64,000 bases of DNA from Mytilus californianus (lineage: Eukaryota; Mollusca; Bivalvia; Mytilida; Mytilidae). The stretch lies in contig NW_026262734.1 in assembly GCF_021869535.1 (NCBI RefSeq), positions 105,125,088 to 105,189,087 on the forward strand, given 5' to 3'. The notes under the pieces were generated by a model. The model ran no database searches. It was not told the origin of the DNA and worked only from the letters and a program-made list of their open reading frames with translations. The translations under genes were made by a program, and so were the position numbers. Positions within the stretch are counted from its first letter, which is position 1. Every line of letters starts with the position of its first letter. Positions 56,736-64,000 of this stretch are shown piece by piece.

Positions 56736-58159
56736 TTGTTAGTGCTCTAGCATGTACAATGTTTGACAGATTTTTATCAAATTTATATCAATAATATTTA
56801 TAATGTTCAGCTATGTATCAGACGATTTCAAAAATAAGTGCAGATCAAATATTTCTAATGAGTTTCCCTTGGATATATTAAATAAATCGGAAATTGCTCT
56901 CATTAGTCTTCAACTCTCTAGTAAGATCATTTTTAAAAGTTGTAAAGAGCTAAAAATGAACAGATAGTAATTATGTGCAACACAGGGGACATTGGAACTC
57001 TGTTCAATTATTATATATAGAGTCTGCATATGATCAGAATTTTTTTTTGGCAGGGCATCAAAAGTGTCTTTTAAACAGACACAACAATTTCAAATTATAC
57101 AAAACTGTTTTATTTAAATTAGTTCAATGTGTTGTGGCACTATATTTTTGAAGCAGGAGCATCATCTTTTTTCTAATGATACATTGTATTTCAGCTAAAA
57201 ATCTTAAAAAAGTGGTGGAAGATTCCAAATTGACAATTAATTTTTGCACATTCAATAGAGAAATAAAGGCAACAGTAGTATACTGCTGTTCAAAAGTCAT
57301 AAATCGTTTGAGAGAAAACAAATCCGGGTTACAATATAAAACCGAGGGAAACACATCAACTGTAAGAGGAAAACAACGAAATAACAGAACACAGAAGTGC
57401 AACAAAAAACAAACAACAATGCAACATTCATAGAAACGAACTATTAAATAACAACTGCCAAATTTCTGACTTGGTACAGGACATTTTAAGAAAAAATGGT
57501 GGGTTGAACCTGATTTTGTGGCTAGCCAAACCTCCGCGCTTTATGGCAATCTTAATATACCGCTAAAATGACAACATTACATGACGGGAACAGAGTACAA
57601 ATAAATGCAAAAACACCAAAGACAGAGAAATACATAAATAAATAATATAATTGTACATTTCGACATGTAAACCACAGAATAACAACGATAACTAAAATAA
57701 TTTAGGACAGTACACAAAAACAACTTAATAGAATTACGAAGTGTGTGTCTGTAACACAAATGGATCAACGCCACAAAAAGTAACGTCACAGGTAAATTTC
57801 TAAAAAAATGGATATAAATCAAGAAACTGAGAACATAACAGTCAAAAACAAAAAAGGGAGAGAAAAAAATCTACAAAACACTATGCACATTTGTACATAG
57901 GAAACTAAAGACTGATAAAAAACAATAACGCAAACAAAACCCAAGAATTGACCTTTCTGGTTTATATATTTTGTTTATAACTTTAAATATCTAATTGTAA
58001 AATGGATTTATTATTTTCCAAAGTTTTGATGCACAAAATTGACAATTAAAAAAGTCAAAAATCTTAAAATGGGCTTGAAGATCAATGTAATCTGTGCATA
58101 TTTACATTGTATCATAGATCAAATTCATTTGTTCAGTGTATGTTCACTGGTGTTAATAT
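56736..58159. repeat. Dispersed repeats, no gene
   Basis: 56735-56880 is a degenerate 190-bp unit. The 57180-57433 open frame (85 codons, GTTACAATATAAAACCGAGG context) and the following GACTTGGTACAGGACATTTT / CTAGCCAAACCTCCGCGC text look like a high-copy repeat rather than a gene; I base this on familiarity with mussel DNA. 58090-58210 is the inverted partner of 62050-62160. Confidence 0.55.
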
Positions 58160-58600
58160 GTCTTTTGATTGAGTTAAGCCATTTCAATTGATATTTTATA
58201 GTGTGTGTATTTCTATGTTGTGATGTTACACTATTGTTTCAGGATCATAAGGGTGAAGGTTTGGTACCATTAAAACGTTTAAACCCGCTGCAATTGTTTG
58301 CACATGTCCTAAGTCAGGAATCTGATGTTCAGTAGTTGTCGTTTGTTGATGTGGTTCATAAGTGTTTCTCGTTTCTCGTTTTTTATATAGATTAGACCGT
58401 TGGTTTTCCCGTTTGAATGGTTTTACACTAGTAATTTTTGGGGCCCTTTATAGCTTGCTGTTTGGTGTGAGCCAAGGCTCTGTGTTGAAGACCGTACTTT
58501 GACCTATAATGGTTTACTTTTATAAATTTTGACTTGGATGGAGAGTTGTCTAATCGGCACTCATACCACATCTTCTTATATCTAGTAATTAAGGGAGTTA
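58160..58600 (-). repeat. Family-U repeat, minus orientation
   Basis: In complement: AAGAAGATGTGGTATGAGTG, CATCCAAGTCAAAATTT, TCAAAGTACGGTCTTCAACA, CTATAAAGGGCCCCAAAAAT and CGAGAAACACTTATGAACCAC. It lies directly upstream of the Ig exon region. Confidence 0.85.
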
Positions 58601-58839
58601 ATCATTATATTGGTCTTTGTAAAATTTCTTTCTGCAGCTTTATTTTGCCAAGCATGCAAACAAATTACAAAGTGCCTTATGGAAAAAATATAATCAATAT
58701 TCAATTTGGTGCCTTTAGGAAAGACAAATGAATACCAGATACATGTATGTTTGTATATTTGTTACTGAAAGGGGAAGGTTTATGTAAGAACCACAATCCT
58801 GATAGTTTATTTGTTAATTTATTTTTATAATTTTTTCAG

Positions 58840-59157
58840 TTTATTGGAATGTATCGACACCAGCAGTTTTTGGACAAAATACTAAACTAACATGTCATTT
58901 AGAAGAGATATCTACAAATCCTGAGGAATGTCAAGTACGAAAGTGGTCAGGTGGTCCGCTTAACATTGAAGGACTTATTTACAATGGACATTCATTTGAC
59001 AAAAAAAAATATGATGAAAATATAAATCATCATAGCTTTCAGTTTTCACTAGTAATTAAAGATCTAGCAGAACCAGATGTTAATGCTAATTATACTTGTT
59101 CCTGTGACTTTAAGTCTTTCAGCAAGAAGTTGGTACTAGATAAAGATAGTTTTCACT
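58840..59157 (+). CDS. Immunoglobulin V-like domain exon
   Basis: A good acceptor (TTTTTTCAG, ending 58839) and a donor (CACT|GTAATT) bound 318 bp, entering and leaving in phase 1, the classic symmetric Ig exon. The 105 whole codons show the full Ig signature: KLTC (Cys18), KWSGG (Trp35), a D-x-x-x-x-x-Y-x-C motif with DVNANYTC (Cys86), and an extra pair C30/C88 that could form a second disulphide. Sequons are NVS (3-5) and NYT (83-85). There is no ATG, so it is invisible to start-to-stop ORF searches. It probably forms the N-terminal extracellular domain after the signal exon at 33315, as junction codon G|TT gives Val. Without splicing at the donor the frame runs to TAA at 59205 through a hydrophobic tail (TLILVFCLLL), a possible alternative end. 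In molluscs such Ig proteins are often linked with self/non-self or immune recognition; the role here is unknown. Confidence 0.85.
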
Positions 59158-60164
59158 GTAATTATTTTACTTTAATTCTGGTGTTTTGCTTATTGCTAAA
59201 CAATTAACTTCTTTATATATAGAGAGAGATTCTTTAATTCAGGAATAAATATTACAATAGGAAAACCTAATCCAAAAATTCAAATATAAAAGAAATTCAT
59301 TTACAGAGTCGATGAACATGATGAATGAATGAACATTACATTAAATCACAAATGTGTGTAGAACATGAGTGAATGATCACAGAAATTGTAGTCTGGTCAA
59401 TTGTGTGGATATTTTTCTATATTTGAATTCATGGATTAGTTATTCTTTTTATGACATTGAATTTCTTTTTATATCAAGTAGAAAATGCAAGGAAATATAT
59501 CTGTTTGTTTTATCTCTAGCTTCATTTTGATGCAACATCCGTGGGGTCTTGACAATAACTATTGTTGTTACATATAATAACATCAGAAAAGTGAATGGTT
59601 AAAGGATTTCTTTCACACAAGAAACTAACACTTATTGTTGGACTGGGAAATCCTGTAACAATGACTTCCCATGTAACCATTATGTAATATTAGACCACTT
59701 TCCTTCACCGGAAAAGTTCGTCAATTATGCGTGCCTTTATGACTTCATTTACCAGATAGAGGGGATCGCCTGTATCCCTCCACTATTAAAGTTCATCAAG
59801 CGTCTACTTGATTTTCATTATGCAGGATAAACTAGAAATAATGTTTGTTCCATAATCACGATTCTCTAATGACAGCATTGCTGATTATCAATTGTAAGAA
59901 TTTAATTTGCTGAATATATAATTCATGCAATATAGCATCATAATTTTTCAACCACTGGATCAACATAGGAAGGAAGTGACGATGTCCCTAAATGCCCGAA
60001 TGATGTTCATTAAAACCAAAGTTTTTGAAGGAAATGCAACAAACTCGAAAGTTGTCTATTGAGATTTATTGACGATATATATCATATTCCATTCAAAAAA
60101 TTGAAAGTTACTTTTAAAATGTTACAAAGGTTAGGTAGAAATTGATTAAGTAAGTTATTTTTAT
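59158..60164. other. Intron DNA, nothing recognised
   Basis: Between the Ig exons. AT-rich with a GC-richer patch at 59680-59800 that shows no open frame with splice sites. Confidence 0.5.
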
Positions 60165-60600
60165 ACCCCCATAGTGGAGGGGGCATTACGGTTTATCCTT
60201 GTCCTTCTGTACGTCTGTACGTACATACATCGGTCCGTCCCTAGCTACGTCCATCCATACATCCCGAGATTGGTTTCCATTCTCTAACTTTAGTTTCCCT
60301 TGTCCAAATGTTATGAAACTTATACACAAAGCTTATTACCACAAAACACAGATCAAGTCTGAATTTGGATGGTGTCACTTTTATCGTTCCTTAGTTATGC
60401 CCCTTTATAAATGGAAAAATTGCTGATATTTTTTGTTTCCGTTCTCTAGTTTGCCTCAACCAAATGTTATGAAACTTATACACAATGTTTATAACCATAA
60501 AACAGATCAAGTTTGGGTGGCATCACTTTTACAGTTCTCTAGTTATGGCCCTTTATAATGTTATATGCATGCATGGCATCATCTGTGTCCCATGGACACA
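60165..60600 (+). repeat. Dispersed repeat ACCCCCATAGTGGAGGGGGC type inside the intron
   Basis: Head as named, then CTGTACGTCTGTACGTAC and two copies of CCAAATGTTATGAAACTTATAC near 60305 and 60460. Related to 32865-33100. The open frame at 60199-60426 comes from it. Confidence 0.8.
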
Positions 60601-60626
60601 TTATCTATTTATTTTTTATATTTCAG

Positions 60627-60736
60627 ATCCTCCAAACGGGACTTACATTAAGTTTTCTGCCAAAAGTGGTTTTCTGCAAGTTATTTTACATATGACAAAA
60701 GTGTATCCTAGCCCAAAGTGTTCATTGACAGTTGGG
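60627..60736 (+). CDS. Second extracellular exon of the Ig gene (partial domain)
   Basis: The acceptor TTATATTTCAG (ending 60626) and donor GTAAGT (60737) frame 110 bp. With the phase-1 donor of the Ig exon the split codon T|AT gives Tyr, followed by PPNGTYIKFSAKSGFLQVI, then HMTKVYPSPKCSLTVG. The strand-turn-strand pattern, one sequon (NGT) and a single Cys after VYPSP suggest the first half of a second Ig-like domain whose remainder lies in a later exon. It leaves in phase 0, unlike the earlier junctions. No following exon was recognised before the window ends. Confidence 0.7.
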
Positions 60737-60798
60737 GTAAGTACTTTTACTGGTAATTGTAACTGGCATATGTAGATTTTGAATATGATATTCATAGA

Positions 60799-61160
60799 TA
60801 TAAGAAGATGTGGTATGAGTGCCAATAAGACAACTCTACATCCAAGTCACAATTTGTAAAAGTAAACCAAAATAGGTCAAAGTATTGCCTTCAACATGGA
60901 GCCTTGGCTCACAACCATCAGCAAGCTATAAAGGGCCCAAAAAGTGACTAGTGTTAAACCATTCAAACAGGAAAACCAACGGTCTAATCTATATAAAAAA
61001 ACAAGAAATAAGAAACACTTATGAACCACATTAACAAACGACAACCATTGAACATCAGGTTCCTGACTTAGAACAGGTGCAAACAAATGCAGCGGGTTTA
61101 AACGTTTAAATAGGCGCCAACCTTTACCCTACCTGAAACAATAGTATAACATCACAATAT
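60799..61160 (+). repeat. Family-U repeat
   Basis: AAGAAGATGTGGTATGAGTG, CATCCAAGTCACAATTTG, GCCTTCAACATGGAGCCTTGG, CTATAAAGGGCCCAAAAAGTG and ACCAACGGTCTAATCTATAT, ending near CCTACCTGAAACAATAG. It starts only 60 bp after the second Ig exon. Confidence 0.88.
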
Positions 61161-61217
61161 AGAAAGACACATAAATATAAATCAACATGCAGACATCTTA
61201 TACGTTCAGGTATTTTA

Positions 61218-61406
61218 CATCCAATATTTTATGGTAATATTCTTTACAAAGCACAAAAATGTCGGCATTCACCTCAAAAGCTAACCAAACCTTTAAACAG
61301 ACTTATTCGGAAAGGATATAGTTACGATACTGTTGTCAAGTCATTAAGGATTGCATATTTTGGTATTAATATTGATTCACTCATAGGGTCTTTACATCGG
61401 AAATAA
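61218..61406 (+). pseudogene. Repeat-borne peptide relic (PLNRLIRKGYSYDTVVKSLR)
   Basis: A 62-codon frame reading HPIFYGNILYKAQKCRHSP, then LTKPLNRLIRKGYSYDTVVK, SLRIAYFGINIDSLIGSLHRK and a stop. The minus-strand frame at 62809-63099 encodes a clear relative (IEPLNKLISKGYLTNVVIRS, LNIVYIGTNIDFAISKL). Two diverged copies of one protein end within 2 kb point to a mobile-element ORF; which one I cannot say. Confidence 0.5.
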
Positions 61407-61489
61407 ACACATTTATTCTAAAACCAGTTGTTGGCATGATACGGGTTATGTTCTTCTCATATATTTTATGATGGTATGATACTAAACCC

Positions 61490-62050
61490 CTAACGGGAGG
61501 GATTGTACTTGATTTTCATATGTTGAAGACATAATCTTTCAATCAGTTTAATTGAGGTCTGAAGCTGGCATGTCAGTAACTGCTAGTAGTCCTTTGTTCA
61601 TTTATGTATCATTGTCATTTTGCTTATAATAGTTTCTTTTGTTACCTATTCTGACATCGGACTCAGACTTCTTTTAAACTGAGTTTTAATGTGCGTATTG
61701 CTATGTGTTTCTTTATTCTACATTGGCTAGAGGTATAGGGGGAGGGTTGAGATCTCAAAACATGTTTAACCCCGCCGCATTTTTGCGCCTGTCCCAAGTC
61801 AGGAGCCTCTGGCCTTTGTTAGTCTTATATGTTTTTTTAAATTTTGGTTCATTTATATGTTTTGGAGTTTAGTGTGACCTCCATTTTCACTGAACTAGTA
61901 CACAATTTTATTTAGGGGCCAGCTGAGGACCACCTCCTGGTGCGGTATTTTCTCGCTTCGTTGAAGACCCTTTGGTGGCCTTCGGCTGTTGTCTGCTCTT
62001 TGGTCGGGTTGTTGTCTCTTTGACATATTCCCCATTTCCATTCTCAATTT
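61490..62050 (-). repeat. Family-U-related fragment joined to the GGGCCAGCTGA repeat
   Basis: GGTATAGGGGGAGGGTTGAGAT, AACCCCGCCGCATTTTTGCG and CTGTCCCAAGTCAGGAGCCT (complement of the family-U 3' region) are followed by 61909-62050, the inverted partner of 6712-6850. Confidence 0.75.
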
Positions 62051-62808
62051 TACACTATAAAATATCAATTGAAATGGCTTAACTCAATCAAAAGACATAT
62101 TAACAAAAACAAGTGAACATACACTGAACGAATAAATTTGATATATGACACAATGTACAATGATGTAAATACAAAATTAATAAAACAAGAGGATTAGATG
62201 TAAAACAATACCAGAAAGACAACGTACCATAACCTTGGACAAAATGCCACCAAATAAAATAACGTACACAGGTAAATAAAAATAATTTTGTTGTAAGGTA
62301 TACATGGAGTATGGAAATAATTTTGTTGTTCCTAGTACGAGAACAAAAGTGAAAATTTATCGTCATACTAAACACTTATCACACTTATCAAAGGTGGTAT
62401 ATATTAAAAATAATGAGACTAGATATAACACTGAAAAAGTAAATATTGAATAACAAAAATACATTACAAATTGTATCAACAGGTCAAATTTACACGAAAG
62501 TACGATTTGAAACTACTCAAAAGCTAGTTAAAAGCCAAAAGCAATTAATAATAAAAATCATGCATCAGAGACTAAAATCAACTAAAACACATCCCAGGGA
62601 TTTAGTGTTTTAACGTCATGGACAGTCAAAGAAGACGTGACTTGTGCAATGCCAAAATATAAGTATCGACAGGCAGTAGGATATTTAGGAGTTAACCTGT
62701 TAATAAATATGCATAATGTAATATATAGATAGAGTAATCTCTGTATAGAAAATGAATGTGAATGTGTATTTATACATCCCAAAAAAAAATGTCTGAAAAG
62801 AATACAAA
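62051..62808. repeat. Inverted partner of 58.1 kb and AT-rich remainder
   Basis: 62050-62160 (AAATATCAATTGAAATGGCT, TCAATCAAAAGACATATTAA) is the reverse complement of 58090-58205. The rest is AT-rich with no gene; the frame 62100-62375 (-) has no domain. Confidence 0.6.
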
Positions 62809-63099
62809 TTATGTTATGTTAAGTTTTAATTTGCTGATGGCAAAATCGATATTTGTGCCAATGTAAACTATATTCAAAGATCTAATTACAACATTGGTAA
62901 GATAACCTTTACTTATAAGTTTATTTAAAGGTTCGATGAGTTTACACGGATCAGATAGTGATATCCGCGCTTTTAGTACAGTATTATCGTAAAATTTAGA
63001 ATGTGAAATACCGTTTTTAATAAGTTTTCTACAGGTACAGCCAAATTTACTTATCAAATCTTTGTATCTATGAAAGAATTTAGTAAAAGTTTTAAGCAA
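62809..63099 (-). pseudogene. Repeat-borne peptide relic, relative of 61218-61406
   Basis: Ninety-six codons on the minus strand: TFTKFFHRYKDLISKFGC, an internal SDPCKLIEPLNKLISKGYL and IVYIGTNIDFAISKL before the stop. It shares the P-L-N-(R/K)-L-I-x-K-G-Y and I-D-x-x-I-x-x-L skeleton with 61218-61406, in convergent orientation. No domain name can be assigned. Confidence 0.5.
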
Positions 63100-63557
63100 T
63101 TTATCATGTTTATGGTAACGAAATCACTGACTTAATAATTTACAAGTGATGCATTTATCATTTTAATTATGAGTCCATTGAAGTAGAATGCTGGTGGGAA
63201 AATATTTGGTTACAGAGATGTATATTTATATATAAAAGCATCCTAAAAAAACACAAGAGATGATAAGTTGACTGCTGAATAAATTGATTCTGGACTCCGG
63301 TTGCGTCTAAAGTGATTGGAAGCAAAAATAAGAACTAATTTGAATAAAAACCATTTACAAAATTAAGATGTTACAATAATTTTGATTCCTTGTATAAAAC
63401 TATATATCCTTCTACTTATTGTATTGTCTTTTGTTTTTTCCAATTTTTGCAGTTTTTGGCTGATATCATGAAATCTTAAGAAGCTATGTTAAAAGTGTCA
63501 ATTCACAAATTACAGAGCTCCAGATAAGAATTCGCAAATTGGGGTTTTTACCCACCA
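63100..63557. other. Non-coding DNA, nothing recognised
   Basis: AT-rich sequence without exon or structured repeat. Confidence 0.45.
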
Positions 63558-64000
63558 TTTTTGTCGAGCCTGCGACTTTTGTCGCAGAAAGCTTGACATA
63601 GGGATAGTGATCCAGCGGCAGCGGCTACGCTAACTAACTTCTTAAAAGCTTTATATTTTAGAAGGTGGAAGACCTGGATGCTTCATACTTTGTATATCTG
63701 TCACTGAGGGCCAGTGTTGCATGCTTTTTGCTAGGGGGACTAACTGTGCATGCTTGACCCAAGGGACAGGAGGTCAGTCTATTAAAAGACTTATGACAGA
63801 CCAGTGGCAAAGTTAATAATCTAAAACATTTAACAATTTAATAAATAACAATATATGCCAAAGATAAATCCAAATAATTAAAACAAATGCACTATAGATT
63901 TAAAGTCACTGCTCTTATGAATTGTCTAATCACTTTGATGAATTGTCAGCTGGAATTGCTCGAAATGCACTTTCAGACGAAATTGTCCAAATAGTAATTT
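63558..64000 (+). repeat. GTCGAGCCTGCGAC-type dispersed repeat, running to the window edge
   Basis: TTTTGTCGAGCCTGCGACTT, CATAGGGATAGTGATCCAGC and CTGGATGCTTCATACTTTGT match the degenerate copy at 40030-40200 and the head of 13014. From about 63760 the sequence is unassigned. Confidence 0.75.

Noticed and set aside
57124-57433. Opposed 93- and 85-codon frames
   Set aside because: No domain and overlap on opposite strands; the text resembles a high-copy mussel repeat. Not enough to call a gene.
59680-59800. GC-richer patch between the Ig exons as a possible missing exon
   Set aside because: No acceptor/donor pair in the required phase and no Ig-like residues.
1-64000. tRNA, rRNA or other structured RNA genes
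   Set aside because: None could be recognised by eye. Hairpins H1-H3 do not match a known RNA family and were listed as repeats instead.

Overview
The window is a piece of a large, AT-rich, repeat-laden animal genome, most likely a bivalve mollusc of the mussel type (Mytilus or a close relative). The grounds are isolated intron-bounded exons separated by many kilobases, degenerate LINE and Penelope-like relics, and many dispersed repeats of kinds I associate from memory with mussel DNA. There is no prokaryotic gene organisation. Nothing here was aligned by machine; homology calls rest on reading motifs, reading frames and splice sites.

Layout. 0-9 kb: a first coding exon of an SLC6-type sodium-coupled transporter (300-510), then repeats and one copy of a Penelope-like retroelement whose reverse-transcriptase part lies inverted relative to its flanks (3.9-5.9 kb). 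9.2-9.7 kb: a long first coding exon of an SLC7-type heteromeric amino acid transporter light chain. 9.9-22 kb: transposons of an unusual kind, a truncated LINE and nested dispersed repeats. 22.7-26.1 kb: two tandem-repeat blocks (54-bp and about 123-bp units), with a long hairpin between them. 28-31 kb: low-repeat DNA with a CTCF-like motif, a short transposon, and a terminal exon with a membrane helix and an ITIM-like motif. 33.3 kb: a signal-peptide exon. 34.9-58 kb: a further transposon, another hairpin, another LINE relic, a second Penelope-like copy and long fields of old repeats. 58.8 and 60.6 kb: an immunoglobulin V-like exon and a following exon.

Genes together. The signal-peptide exon (33315-33387), the Ig exon (58840-59157) and the 110-bp exon (60627-60736) lie on one strand and have matching phase-1 junctions, so they can be read as one secreted or membrane Ig-superfamily gene with an intron of about 25 kb. 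The membrane/ITIM-like exon at 29672-30057 lies upstream of that signal exon, so it more likely ends a neighbouring gene, possibly a tandem paralogue. The SLC6 and SLC7 exons have no partner exons that I can recognise.

Most interesting signal. Five insertions (9.9, 12.4, 19.9, 29.0 and 30.5 kb) start with CAG, end with CTG, are flanked by perfect 5-bp target duplications, and are built largely from short self-complementary words that differ from element to element (TACTTGTACAAGTA, GTTCATGAAC, GTAATAAC-type, GGGTATTATACCC). A sixth element (34.9-37.4 kb, word CCAGTGGAATTCCACTGG) has different ends but shares an internal core with the 12.4-kb element. This looks like a group of DNA transposons that changes its palindromic terminal vocabulary. 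A second curiosity is a set of long hairpins with conserved tips and a conserved loop but unrelated arms.
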